From Eledone cirrhosa (lineage: Eukaryota > Mollusca > Cephalopoda > Octopoda > Eledonidae): a stretch of 64,000 nt of DNA. Below, in pieces: positions 42,979 through 54,132 of the stretch. The stretch is from assembly GCA_964016885.1 (NCBI GenBank), contig OZ024743.1, positions 11,773,506-11,837,505 on the forward strand, in the 5' to 3' direction. Each line of letters starts with the position of its first letter. Within the stretch, counting starts at the first letter, position 1. Both the position numbers and the translations under genes were made by a program. The notes beneath the pieces are model-generated. The model had not been told where the DNA came from, ran no database searches, and saw nothing but the letters and a program-made list of their open reading frames with translations.

Positions 42979-44031
42979 CTACCCTATTTTGTGTGTCTGT
43001 GTGTTCGTCTTGGTTATTCTCTTTGTCCTTAGTCTCCTTTTCCTTTTAATCCTATTACTTTCCCTTATTTCTGTGATTTCTGTGCTACTGTCATTACTTG
43101 TTTTCTGTGTCTGTGTGTTTGTTAAGATTGTGGTGGTGGTGAGAGGCATTGAATGCGTGTGTGTTGTTGTTGTTGATGTGTGCTGTTGTTGATGTGTGTT
43201 GTTGTTGTCTCCGTGTGTGTTATTGTTGTTGTGTGTGTTGTTATTGTTGTTTGTGTCTGCGTGTCTGTTGTTGTTGTTTCTGGGTATGTTGTTATTGTTG
43301 TTGTTGTTGATGTGTGTGTTGTTGTTATTGTTGTTATTGTTGTTTGTGTCTGTGTGCCTGTTGTTGTTGGGATGTGTGTTGTATATGTGTGTGCGTATAT
43401 TGTTGCTTTTGTTTTTGTTTTTGTTTTTGAGGCTCCAGCGTAGTTTTGTAAATGATTTTTCTATTTCTGACAGACAACTAATCATATTTACCTTCTTGAA
43501 TGTCGCAAATTTCAGGGGTAAACATAACACAGACATCTCATCGTTATCTATTCTTGCGTTACCATATATATTTGTGTTATTGTTGTTGTTGAACTCTTCT
43601 GTTAATGAGGTGTCGGCCATATTTATACCGTCAATTTTGTCGGGATATCTATTGGTATTCTCTATAGTATCCTGATTTAGCTTTATCTGCTTAAGCCACT
43701 TTAGTTTCTTGTTAAAGTGCTTATCACATTCTTGAGTAATGTACTGTTCTTCAGGATGTATAAGGTTTATAAATATTAGTTTCTCTCTTGGTGTGGTGAT
43801 CCTAGCTATTTCTTGTATTAGGTTACGCTTATGTTTTTCTTGATGACTTAATTCTCTATAGATCTTCTTTTTTATGTTTAGAATTAATGTTCGTTTTAGC
43901 CTATCTGCTTGTTTTTTGGTGAGTTGTAATCTTCTAACGTCGGTGTTGATGGTGTAGACTTGGGATGAGGCACATTGTTTTATGAAGTGTAGTTGTCGAG
44001 ATGTTATGGTTTTTCGTAGACAACAGAACAT
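42979..44031 (-). CDS. Penelope-like N-terminal ORF with Asn/Thr/His-rich tract
   Basis: 350 codons from the ATG at 44031. Residues 1-210 are basic and helical (KKQADRLKRTLILNIKKK), including CLPLKFATFKKVNMISCLS, in the position of the conserved N-terminal block preceding the RT in Penelope-like elements. Residues 210-320 are a low-complexity Asn/Thr/His tract from TTG/TGT-type microsatellite on the plus strand. The ORF ends at TAG 42979-42981, while the polymerase frame is offset and overlaps by about 67 bp. Either a frameshift occurred in or after the repeat tract, or the two parts are translated separately. Confidence 0.7.
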   Translation of the reverse strand: MFCCLRKTITSRQLHFIKQCASSQVYTINTDVRRLQLTKKQADRLKRTLILNIKKKIYRELSHQEKHKRNLIQEIARITTPREKLIFINLIHPEEQYITQECDKHFNKKLKWLKQIKLNQDTIENTNRYPDKIDGINMADTSLTEEFNNNNNTNIYGNARIDNDEMSVLCLPLKFATFKKVNMISCLSEIEKSFTKLRWSLKNKNKNKSNNIRTHIYNTHPNNNRHTDTNNNNNNNNNTHINNNNNNNIPRNNNNRHADTNNNNNTHNNNNTHGDNNNTHQQQHTSTTTTHTHSMPLTTTTILTNTQTQKTSNDSSTEITEIRESNRIKRKRRLRTKRITKTNTQTHKIG

Positions 44032-44044
44032 GGTGGTTTTCAGT

Positions 44045-44165
44045 ATCTTGTTAGCCTGGCAGACTAACTTACTTTAATTTCAGACTAACTTACTTTAATT
44101 TCAGCAAACAGCCTTGTCAGCTTTATCTCCCCCTGTTTGCTGAAATTAAAGTAAGTGAGTTTGTC
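44045..44165. repeat. Hairpin-forming inverted repeat at the Penelope 5' end
   Basis: CTTACTTTAATTTCAGCAAA near 44090 is mirrored by TTTGCTGAAATTAAAGTAAG ending near 44156, a stem of about 22 bp around a loop of about 22 nt. The left arm is itself partly duplicated just upstream (two CAGACTAACTTACTTTAATT blocks). Confidence 0.8.
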
Positions 44166-44286
44166 ACTACTCTAAAACAATAGCATAAGGTCTTCAAAAT
44201 GCTTTTTATTAAGCATACAGTGTATTGCAAAATACACTATATATACATTCATATATATATAGCTATTTCAGAGCAACAATTCTAAT

Positions 44287-44384
44287 ATATATATATATAT
44301 GTATATGTATGTGTATGTATATAGCTATATGTATGTATATAGATATATAGATATATAGATATATGTGTGTGTATATACATATGC

Positions 44385-44458
<74 letters not shown>

Positions 44459-44465
44459 GTATATG

Positions 44466-44518
<53 letters not shown>

Positions 44519-44572
44519 CTATATACATACATATATCTGTGTGTGTGTGTGTGTCTGTATATATACATATAC

Positions 44573-44611
<39 letters not shown>

Positions 44612-44645
44612 CATATATCTGTGTGTGTGTGTGTGTGTGTGAATG
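44287..44645. repeat. TA/TG/CA compound microsatellite
   Basis: Long (TA)n at 44388-44455, (AC)n at 44474-44500 and (TG)n at 44538-44555 and 44620-44640. Confidence 0.95.
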
Positions 44646-44649
44646 TGCT

Positions 44650-45130
44650 TGTAGACACCTGAAATATCGCTTAAGAGAAACTTGACAATAAGGAGAGGCA
44701 CCCCAAACTTGAACTTGTTTATAGATATCTCTCTACCTTTGTCACTCTAAGTAAAGCTTTAAAGAATTAGCTTTTAAAGAATTCCCCTTTCTTTAAACCC
44801 ATCAACCATGATCTCCACCCATCCTGTAGACACCTGAAATATAGGTATTGTTAGCTTATGAGAAACTTAAAAATAAGGAGTGGCACTCCAATTTGAACTT
44901 GTTTATAGAATTCTGTATGCCTTTGTCACTCTAATTATAAATTATAGGTTTAAAGAATTCCTTTTTCTTTCAACCAATGACCTCCACCCTTCCCACTCCC
45001 CACCCTCTCCTACCACCAGAAAAGATATAAATACCACCATATTTACTTGGACAGTCAGCTTCCTGATAATTTCTCACGAATGAAACAGTTCCAGTCCTGT
45101 AGAAGCTCTTCTATATTAAAACTTTATACT
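44650..45130 (+). repeat. Direct repeat right of the Penelope element (two monomers)
   Basis: The counterpart of 39400-39905: two monomers with GAGAAACTT, GAACTTGTTTATAGA and CCACTCCCCACCCTCTCC-type blocks, ending CCAGTCCTGTAGAAGCTC and TATTAAAACTTTATACTCTG before (TA)n. Confidence 0.75.
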
Positions 45131-45135
45131 CTGCA

Positions 45136-45182
<47 letters not shown>

Positions 45183-45699
45183 TGCGGGTGTGAACCTGAC
45201 CGATGTAGACTAAGGCGCCTAGGGGCAATGAAGACGTCGAAGTGATGCCAGCCGTTCAAGATTACACCACAGTAGCAATTCTGATGCATGAAGAAATCTG
45301 ATTGACAGGTGGAGAACGAGAAGAATCAAGAAGTGGGCAACCATGAGTGGCTAGAAATACCGGTGACGTGTACAATTCTTGACCACTTATGGAATGACAA
45401 CAGGATCTAAATCAACAAACGAAGGAATTCGATGTTAAAGGACAATAGGAAAATCTGCTTCGTAGAATCGAGACGTACCCGACGACCGCGCGATTTCAGA
45501 GTTAGGTTTGATCACCATATCGTGCCCCGAGCTGGTTACCCGAGAAACAATTGTAATATGTCCAATAAATTCCTTTCGTCTCGATACTGATTCACTTTTT
45601 TCTGTGACATCATACTCTGCCCTATGAGAGCATCGAGTGCTCATACGGCCTACCGCATATGGACGCTTTAAGTATCCAACACCAATTATATATATATAT
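45131..45699. other. (TA)n then intergenic sequence
   Basis: (TA)n at 45138-45178. The following 500 bp hold no recognised gene or repeat. Confidence 0.5.
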
Positions 45700-45860
45700 A
45701 TATACAATGATATTAAATAAATGGAAACTATATTTATAAAACTATATTTATTTTATTATATATATTTCAAGGGTACCAAAACACATTGGTACGCTTTCCT
45801 CAGATAAAATACAAAGTTTGTTTTATAAATAGAGACACAACCCATGAAAATCATACCTTA
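45700..45860. mobile_element. Single arm of the 350-bp foldback family
   Basis: Shares GATATTAAA-AAATGGAAACTA, TATTTATAAAAC and CAGATAAAATACAA with the left arm at 30841, with substitutions; the other arm is absent. Confidence 0.7.
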
Positions 45861-45924
45861 TCGGTAGGATATTCTCTGGTTAGTATATATATGTAGGGAT
45901 TTAAATTTTATACTACTAATTAAT

Positions 45925-46429
45925 TTTGATGAAATAAAAATGAGCGACTCAAACAATGCCACATTAATTCAAAATAGTTGGAATGTTGATGCTCTCTAAA
46001 CGATTGACACCTTCTTGTATAATATATATTTGTTCCCACAATGACAATTTGTTCCCACAATGACAATTTGTTCCCACAATTGTTACATTGGAATCTAAGA
46101 TTTTATCATATAAGACGCAACACTTGCTAAAGTACTGAGAAATTAATGTGAGGAACTAAAAATTGGACGATCAAGTCTGGCCACAGGCGTTAACAACTCT
46201 AATATTGTTGATGCGCTCAAAATATTTCTTTACATGTTAACAAGTTAACGTGTAAAAAATTATTGAAATAAAAGATGACTATTGATAAGCTGGCAAGCCG
46301 ACTTTCATTTTGAAATAAAACAGAGGTATTAGAACTCAAATTAAGAAGAAAAAAAAAGCCGCATCGGCGCGAATTGAACCCGAGCCTCCCGCGTGGCAGG
46401 CGGGAAATCTACCACTGAACCACCGATGC
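45925..46429 (-). repeat. Inverted, diverged copy of the tRNA-Gly cassette and flank
   Basis: On the minus strand it carries a tRNA-Gly(GCC)-like body, then the flank with GCTTATCAATAGTCATC and GTTAACTTGTTAACATG seen 3' of the GCC genes. Further along (plus-strand 45930-46010, again reversed) is the GAGAGCATCAACATTCC block that follows the CCC genes in the array. Confidence 0.75.
46361..46429 (-). pseudogene. tRNA-Gly(GCC) pseudogene
   Basis: 69 nt on the minus strand with acceptor GCATCGG/CCGATGC and anticodon loop CTGCCAC intact, but one base is missing from the 3' side of the T-stem (TTCAATTCGCG) and the T-stem no longer pairs. The base at the discriminator position is G and not A. Confidence 0.85.
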
Positions 46430-46593
46430 TCAAAGCTTTTACCCCCTATTTTATTAATATCTACTATTATATTTCTATTTGGTCTCAAGATGATATTACA
46501 AAATGTCTTCGTTCGTATTCACTGTTCTACATATATCTTATTTAGTCTTTATTACGACACATCAATATATAGAACATAATTCACTTATTTAAA

Positions 46594-47145
46594 CAAATAC
46601 AGGTGTTTGTCCCACCGCTTTCTCTTCGCACCGTTCGCCGTCGAGACCTCAGACGTACTTGGACCCCGTACTGCCGAGCTCCTCCACAAGATCGGTGCGT
46701 CGACGGTTCATCTGAGGAGGGATTCCCGCGAGGTGGGCGGCTGTTCCAGCGGATGCCACTGGCCATCGTCGGCGGGAATGCTTTTGCCGTCTTATCCGGG
46801 GGCGTAGCACTTCTGCCCTCTTTTCCTAGGCCCAAATCCCAATCACCCCCTCTCAGTCCCCCCCCCCCCCTTCACCCCCTCCATTCACCCCCCCATTCAC
46901 CCCCCCCCCCCTCCCCCTTAATCCCCCTTCACCCCACCTTCACCTACCCCTCTCTTCTGCGACACCAGAGCTCTTGCTATCCCATACCCTTTCCGTTCTT
47001 TTTCTTCTTTCTTTCTCTCTTTTTTCTCTATATATCCCTATTCTTTCTTTCCTTTTGTTTCCCTTTTTTTACTATTGCCGTCATTATAGTTGCCATTATT
47101 ATTATCGGCCCTTATGGCTAATAAATGAAATCATTATTATTATTA
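46594..47145 (+). mobile_element. 5'-truncated LINE: RT C-terminus and 3' UTR
   Basis: Reads HRFLFAPFAVETSDVLGPR, TAELLHKIGAS in one frame and then GRLFQRMPLAIVGGNAFAVL in another, the extreme C-terminus of a non-LTR reverse transcriptase with a frameshift near 46700. The 3' UTR has an extreme C-rich stretch (46855-46955) and ends GGCTAATAAATGAAATCATT plus (ATT)n, directly abutting the tandem array. Confidence 0.75.
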
Positions 47146-47146
47146 T

Positions 47147-47290
47147 TACGGCCCTTTAGAGTCTGAGTCCAAATCCGCCGAGGTTAGCTTCGCCCTTCAT
47201 ACTTACGGGGTCGATAAAATAAAGTACCAGTAACGACTTACCCATCCCTCGAAATTGCTGGCCTTGTGCCTATATAAGAAACCATTATTA
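47147..47290 (+). mobile_element. SINE 3' part at the array entrance
   Basis: Tail portion of the 13862-type SINE (GGGGTCGATAAAATAAAGTA and GGCCTTGTGCCTATATAAG). It follows the (ATT)n of the LINE and not a half tRNA, unlike the later units. Confidence 0.8.
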
Positions 47291-47482
47291 TTATTGTTAC
47301 TGTAAATAATATCATGTTTGTACAGTTTTTATCATAAATGTTGTTATTGATTGAATGGTAAGAATTAACAATAAATTATATGTAAAATATCGAATGAGAA
47401 CTAAGACATTTTGCTATATCACATTACATACAAAATAAATTGAATTCAATGATATGAATAAAGTTGATCACCGAAAACGAGA

Positions 47483-47553
47483 GCATCGGTTGTTCAATGG
47501 TAGAATGCACGCTTCCCACGTGTGCGATCCGGGTTCGATTCCCGGCCGATGCA
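47483..47553 (+). tRNA. tRNA-Gly(CCC)-like, array unit 1
   Basis: Cloverleaf as in the 14241 gene but with a standard GCATCGG acceptor. Anticodon CCC, stem CACGC/GTGTG, T-arm perfect. Box A is atypical (TTGTTCAATGG). A T4 tract lies about 20 nt downstream. Confidence 0.75.
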
Positions 47554-48003
47554 TAATTCTCTCTATACTTTTAGTTCTTGAAAACTCTTAGTTTGATTTC
47601 AATACTTTAATCCTCTTGCTAGTTGTTGAATGTTCTAGTATGATTTCAGGGAATTAATTTCGTGGAATAAAAATGTCCTTGAGGAAACAAATATATATTC
47701 AGCAATACAGTGTCAATCTTTAAGAGAGCATCAACATTCCGAATATTTTGAATTATTGTGGCATGGCTTGAGCCGCTAATTTTTATTTCATCAAAAGTAA
47801 TTAGTATTCAAAAAGTTAAATCTCTCCATATTTATATTCTTGTGTAACAAATATTTCATTCATTTTACATAAGACATATTCTTTTCTTCACTTCGGTGAA
47901 ATATTTTATAATCCTAGAATATAGAAATAGATGTTACTGGACAATGGAATGTATGTATCTTCATTTCATACCGAGACTTGATTCGTTGATTAGAATTGTA
48001 ATA

Positions 48004-48240
48004 TGACGTTATATCTATGTATCTATCTAAAAAGAAAGACTAAGAATTATAGAGAGAGATCGCTAAATCGCCTAATGCTGTTCCTAGGGCATTGATAATT
48101 TGAAATATCTTTTTCTCAAAACACTTACAGGACCATAAGTATTAAATGTGTAAAGTTTGAAAACAATCGGCTGGGTGGTTCTCGAGTTTTAGGGAGTCAG
48201 ACTGACAGACAGACAGACATCATCAGTTGTAGATATATAA
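48004..48240 (+). mobile_element. Decayed LINE/SINE tail, unit 1
   Basis: The same segment as 15221-15460 (GATCGCTAAATCGCC through GACAGACAGACAGACATC and GTAGATATATAAAT), without the foldback found at 15001. Repeated once per unit. Confidence 0.7.
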
Positions 48241-48350
48241 ATTATACTCAGCTTAGTATTGAGTACCTTACTTACAGCGCTAAAAGTATAAAATGAACCC
48301 ACTACACTCCAATGCTAGATATGTATAAAATCTATGCCAAAAGTTCGTAA

Positions 48351-48421
48351 GCATCGGTGGTTCAGTGGTAGAATTCTCGCCTGCCACGCGGGAGGCCCGG
48401 GTTCAATTCCCGGTCGATGCA
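48351..48421 (+). tRNA. tRNA-Gly(GCC), array unit 1
   Basis: Intact, but the acceptor 3' strand reads TCGATGC, giving a G-U pair at position 7-66. T4 follows within 10 nt. Confidence 0.93.
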
Positions 48422-49042
48422 ACTCTTTTCTTTAAATTCGACCTCTGGAGATACCTTAATTTTATTTTAAGATGAGAGTCGGCTTACCAGCTTATCAATA
48501 GTCATCTTTAATGTCAATAATTTTTTACAAGTTAGCTTGTTAACATGTACAGAAAGATTTATTCTGGAAGAAGCGCCATTTCTTTTGAAATCATCTTCAA
48601 TAGATGTTACTGGAGAATGAAATGTATGCATCTTCATTTCATATCGAGACTTGATTCGTTGATTAGAATTGAAGCGTGATTTATAGGTTCAAATTTGACA
48701 TTAATAGGCATATATATATATATATATAGAAGTGGTTACACAACACTTAGTTCACTATACCGAGAACAATTGTTTCACCTTCGCGGATCCTTAGCTCGTA
48801 AGCTAGGTAGAGTTCGTTCGTGTCTGTGTGTGTGTGTGTCGTTGTTACGCAATGCCGACGAAAGAAAGCCGCGTCGAAAGAAATACAAATCGAAAGAAAA
48901 ATAAAAAAAAAGTCGAAAGATGGCGGCGCGGCGGTGGTTGTCGGAATGAATTGGAACGATCGAACGAACGAATGAACTCTACCTAACTCGTCCCATGGAC
49001 TGAGTGCTCTACCACTACGGATATTACCTTCCAGTTTTCTAC

Positions 49043-49130
<88 letters not shown>

Positions 49131-49131
<1 letters not shown>

Positions 49132-49320
49132 CGAAGGAAATGTGGTAAGGAACCAGGTGGACCATAACGCACCAAAGTACTCAATACTTGAGGTAGTAGA
49201 GTGGGTAATAGGAACCAGTAAGACCCCGACAGCTGAGCTCAAGCCGTTTCGACGGCTAATTCTGGGCGGAATTAGCCGTCGAAACGGCCTGAGCTCAGCT
49301 GTCGGGGTCTTACTGGTTCC
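49131..49320 (+). mobile_element. 190-bp foldback, unit 1
   Basis: A 75-bp leader ACGAAGGAAATGTGGTAAGG onward, then arms of about 55 bp (AGTAAGACCCCGACAGCTGA and its mirror) meeting at GGCG. Embedded in (TA)n. Related to 25594-25795. Confidence 0.9.
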
Positions 49321-49447
49321 TATATATATATATATATATATATATATAAGAATTAAAATACTAGAGTATGTTGGAGTTAAACACTTTCATCATATAGAAA
49401 TGACAGTAAAGATATAGCTCAATGTAATTAAACAGAGCCGAAGAATT

Positions 49448-49735
<288 letters not shown>

Positions 49736-49971
49736 GTGCGTGTATGTATGCATATATTTAATACATTTTTAATATATATTTAATATATTTAATATTTTTA
49801 ATTTTTGTGGCATGGCTTGAGCCGCTAATTTTTATTTCATCAAAAGTAATTAGTATTCAAAAAGTTAAATCTGTACATATTCATGAGAACTAAGACATTT
49901 TGCTATATCACATTACATACAAAATAAATTGAATTCAATGATATGAATAAAGTTGATCACCGTAAACGAAA

Positions 49972-50160
49972 GCATCGGTTGTTCAATTGTAGAATGCACG
50001 CTTTATTATTATTATTACGGCCCTTTACGGTCTGAGTCCAAATCCGCCGAGGTTAGCTTCGCCCTTCATACTTACGGGGTCGATAAAATAAAGTACCAGT
50101 AACGACTTACCCATCCCTCGAAATTGCTGGCCTTGTGCCTATATAAGAAACCATTATTAT
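49972..50160 (+). repeat. Half tRNA-Gly(CCC) fused to SINE tail, unit 1
   Basis: The tRNA is intact through the 5' side of the anticodon stem (GCATCGG to GCACGCTT, about 49972-50004), then jumps into TTATTATTATTA and the SINE 3' body. D-loop reads CAATTGTAG. Confidence 0.85.
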
Positions 50161-50351
50161 TATTGTTACTGTAAATAATATCATGTTTGTACAGTTTTTA
50201 TCATAAATGTTGTTATTGATTGAATGGTAAGAATTAACAATAAATTATATGTAAAATATCGAATGAGAACTAAGACATCTTGCTATATCACATTACATAC
50301 AAAATAAATTGAATTCAATGATATGAATAAAGTTGATCACCGAAAACGAGA

Positions 50352-50422
50352 GCATCGGTTGTTCAATGGTAGAATTCACGCTTCCCACGTGTGCGATCCG
50401 GGTTCGATTCCCGGCCGATGCA
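50352..50422 (+). tRNA. tRNA-Gly(CCC)-like, unit 2
   Basis: As unit 1, but with T in place of G just before the anticodon stem (GAATTCACGC). Confidence 0.75.
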
Positions 50423-51219
50423 TAATTCTCTCTATACTTTTAGTTCTTGAAAACTCTTAGTTTGATTTCAATACTTTAATCCTCTTGCTAGTTGTTGAAT
50501 GTTCTAGTATGATTTCAGGGAATTAATTTCGTGTAATAAAAATGTCCTTGAGGAAACAAATATATATTCAGCAAGACAGTGTCAATCTTTAAGAGAGCAT
50601 CAACATTCCGAATATTTTGAATTATTGTGGCATGGCTTGAGCCGCTAATTTTTATTTCATCAAAAGTAATTAGTATTCAAAAAGTTAAATCTCTCCATAT
50701 TTATATTCTTGTGTAACAAATATTTCATTCATTTTACATAAGACATATTCTTTTCTTCACTTCGGTGAAATATTTTATAATCCTAGAATATAGAAATAGA
50801 TGTTACTGGACAATGGAATGTATGTATCTTCATTTCATACCGAGACTTGATTCGTTGATTAGAATTGTAATATGACGTTATATCTATGTATCTATCTAAA
50901 AAGAAAGACTAAGAATTATAGAGAGAGATCGCTAAATCGCCTAATGCTGTTCCTAGGGCATTGATAATTTGAAATATCTTTTTCTCAAAACACTTACAGG
51001 ACCATAAGTATTAAATGTGTAAAGTTTGAAAACAATCGGCTGGGTGGTTCTCGAGTTTTAGGGAGTCAGACTGACAGACAGACAGACATCATCAGTTGTA
51101 GATATATAAATTATACTCAGCTTAGTATTGAGTACCTTACTTACAGCGCTAAAAGTATAAAATGAACCCACTACACTCCAATGCTAGATATGTATAAAAT
51201 CTATGCCAAAAGTTCGTAA

Positions 51220-51290
51220 GCATCGGTGGTTCAGTGGTAGAATTCTCGCCTGCCACGCGGGAGGCCCGGGTTCAATTCCCGGTCGATGCA
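51220..51290 (+). tRNA. tRNA-Gly(GCC), unit 2
   Basis: Identical to the unit 1 gene, including the TCGATGC acceptor variant. Confidence 0.93.
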
Positions 51291-51911
51291 ACTCTTTTCT
51301 TTAAATTCGACCTCTGGAGATACCTTAATTTTATTTTAAGATGAGAGTCGGCTTACCAGCTTATCAATAGTCATCTTTAATGTCAATAATTTTTTACAAG
51401 TTAGCTTGTTAACATGTACAGAAAGATTTATTCTGGAAGAAGCGCCATTTCTTTTGAAATCATCTTCAATAGATGTTACTGGAGAATGAAATGTATGCAT
51501 CTTCATTTCATATCGAGACTTGATTCGTTGATTAGAATTGAAGCGTGATTTATAGGTTCAAATTTGACATTAATAGGCATATATATATATATATATAGAA
51601 GTGGTTACACAACACTTAGTTCACTATACCGAGAACAATTGTTTCACCTTCGCGGATCCTTAGCTCGTAAGCTAGGTAGAGTTCGTTCGTGTCTGTGTGT
51701 GTGTGTGTCGTTGTTACGCAATGCCGACGAAAGAAAGCCGCGTCGAAAGAAATACAAATCGAAAGAAAAATAAAAAAAAAGTCGAAAGATGGCGGCGCGG
51801 CGGTGGTTGTCGGAATGAATTGGAACGATCGAACGAACGAATGAACTCTACCTAACTCGTCCCATGGACTGAGTGCTCTACCACTACGGATATTACCTTC
51901 CAGTTTTCTAC

Positions 51912-51971
<60 letters not shown>

Positions 51972-51972
<1 letters not shown>

Positions 51973-52159
51973 CGAAGGAAATGTGGTAAGGAACCAGGTG
52001 GACCATAACGCACCAAAGTACTCAATACTTGAGGTAGTAGAGTGGGTAATAGGAACCAGTAAGACCCCGACAGCTGAGCTCAAGCCGTTTCGACGGCTAA
52101 TTCTGGGCGGAATTAGCCGTCGAAACGGCCTGAGCTCAGCTGTCGGGGTCTTACTGGTT

Positions 52160-52161
<2 letters not shown>
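51972..52161 (+). mobile_element. 190-bp foldback, unit 2
   Basis: Same length and sequence as the unit 1 copy; only the surrounding TA lengths differ. Confidence 0.9.
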
Positions 52162-52193
<32 letters not shown>

Positions 52194-52356
52194 AATTAAA
52201 ATACTAGAGTATGTTGGAGTTAAACACTTTCATCATATTATAGAAATGACAGTCAAGATATAGCTCAATGTAATTAAACAGAGCCGAAGAATTATGAAAA
52301 TAAACCAAGTTTTTGGCTTGTATTGGCCGATAGTGCTTCTTATAGCTTTACTTGCC

Positions 52357-52382
52357 CTGATGAGTCCTTAATAGGACGAAAC
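52357..52382 (+). ncRNA. Hammerhead-ribozyme-like core, unit 2
   Basis: Core and stem II identical to unit 1; the inverted-repeat module spans 52294-52438. Confidence 0.5.
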
Positions 52383-52436
52383 ATTGTTGGCTAATAAAGA
52401 CTTTTGATGTATTGAAGGCTTCTTTGGTTTATTTTC

Positions 52437-52577
<141 letters not shown>

Positions 52578-52813
52578 GTGCGTGTATGTATGCATATATT
52601 TAATACATTTTTAATATATATTTAATATATTTAATATTTTTAATTTTTGTGGCATGGCTTGAGCCGCTAATTTTTATTTCATCAAAAGTAATTAGTATTC
52701 AAAAAGTTAAATCTGTACATATTCATGAGAACTAAGACATTTTGCTATATCACATTACATACAAAATAAATTGAATTCAATGATATGAATAAAGTTGATC
52801 ACCGTAAACGAAA

Positions 52814-53000
52814 GCATCGGTTGTTCAATTGTAGAATGCACGCTTTATTATTATTATTACGGCCCTTTACGGTCTGAGTCCAAATCCGCCGAGGTTAGCT
52901 TCGCCCTTCATACTTACGGGGTCGATAAAATAAAGTACCAGTAACGACTTACCCATCCCTCGAAATTGCTGGCCTTGTGCCTATATAAGAAACCATTATT
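52814..53000 (+). repeat. Half tRNA-Gly(CCC) fused to SINE tail, unit 2
   Basis: Same junction as unit 1, D-loop CAATTGTAG. Confidence 0.85.
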
Positions 53001-53193
53001 ATTATTGTTACTGTAAATAATATCATGTTTGTACAGTTTTTATCATAAATGTTGTTATTGATTGAATGGTAAGAATTAACAATAAATTATATGTAAAATA
53101 TCGAATGAGAACTAAGACATCTTGCTATATCACATTACATACAAAATAAATTGAATTCAATGATATGAATAAAGTTGATCACCGAAAACGAGA

Positions 53194-53264
53194 GCATCGG
53201 TTGTTCAATGGTAGAATGCACGCTTCCCACGTGTGCGATCCGGGTTCGATTCCCGGCCGATGCA
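53194..53264 (+). tRNA. tRNA-Gly(CCC)-like, unit 3
   Basis: As unit 1 (GAATGCACGC form). Confidence 0.75.
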
Positions 53265-54061
53265 TAATTCTCTCTATACTTTTAGTTCTTGAAAACTCTT
53301 AGTTTGATTTCAATACTTTAATCCTCTTGCTAGTTGTTGAATGTTCTAGTATGATTTCAGGGAATTAATTTCGTGTAATAAAAATGTCCTTGAGGAAACA
53401 AATATATATTCAGCAAGACAGTGTCAATCTTTAAGAGAGCATCAACATTCCGAATATTTTGAATTATTGTGGCATGGCTTGAGCCGCTAATTTTTATTTC
53501 ATCAAAAGTAATTAGTATTCAAAAAGTTAAATCTCTCCATATTTATATTCTTGTGTAACAAATATTTCATTCATTTTACATAAGACATATTCTTTTCTTC
53601 ACTTCGGTGAAATATTTTATAATCCTAGAATATAGAAATAGATGTTACTGGACAATGGAATGTATGTATCTTCATTTCATACCGAGACTTGATTCGTTGA
53701 TTAGAATTGTAATATGACGTTATATCTATGTATCTATCTAAAAAGAAAGACTAAGAATTATAGAGAGAGATCGCTAAATCGCCTAATGCTGTTCCTAGGG
53801 CATTGATAATTTGAAATATCTTTTTCTCAAAACACTTACAGGACCATAAGTATTAAATGTGTAAAGTTTGAAAACAATCGGCTGGGTGGTTCTCGAGTTT
53901 TAGGGAGTCAGACTGACAGACAGACAGACATCATCAGTTGTAGATATATAAATTATACTCAGCTTAGTATTGAGTACCTTACTTACAGCGCTAAAAGTAT
54001 AAAATGAACCCACTACACTCCAATGCTAGATATGTATAAAATCTATGCCAAAAGTTCGTAA

Positions 54062-54132
54062 GCATCGGTGGTTCAGTGGTAGAATTCTCGCCTGCCACGC
54101 GGGAGGCCCGGGTTCAATTCCCGGTCGATGCA
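54062..54132 (+). tRNA. tRNA-Gly(GCC), unit 3
   Basis: The last copy with the TCGATGC acceptor variant. Confidence 0.93.

Larger units (their letters stand above)
40070..44170 (-). mobile_element. Penelope-like element
   Basis: Minus strand: an N-terminal ORF (44031-42979), a polymerase/GIY-YIG ORF (to 40454), and a roughly 380-bp 3' UTR with (ATAAATTT)n-like repeats at 40133-40165. Penelope-like elements are a retroelement class distinct from LINEs and LTR elements, with a telomerase-like RT and often a GIY-YIG endonuclease. The exact ends are uncertain. Confidence 0.85.

Noticed and set aside
40197..43675. Plus-strand ORFs across the Penelope-like element
   Set aside because: Low-complexity antisense translations (Val/Cys/Leu-rich) of the minus-strand element.
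45435..45707. 90-codon minus-strand ORF
   Set aside because: It overlaps the TA tract, shows no recognisable domain and has no transcription signals.
46603..47121. 172-codon proline-rich ORF
   Set aside because: Only a short part matches the LINE RT C-terminus; the rest is translation of the C-rich 3' UTR.
48695..48904. 69-codon ORF repeated in array units (also 51564, 54406 and related frames)
   Set aside because: It starts in a TA tract and its frame is not maintained: units 4-6 have different lengths and ends. It is better explained as non-coding repeat.
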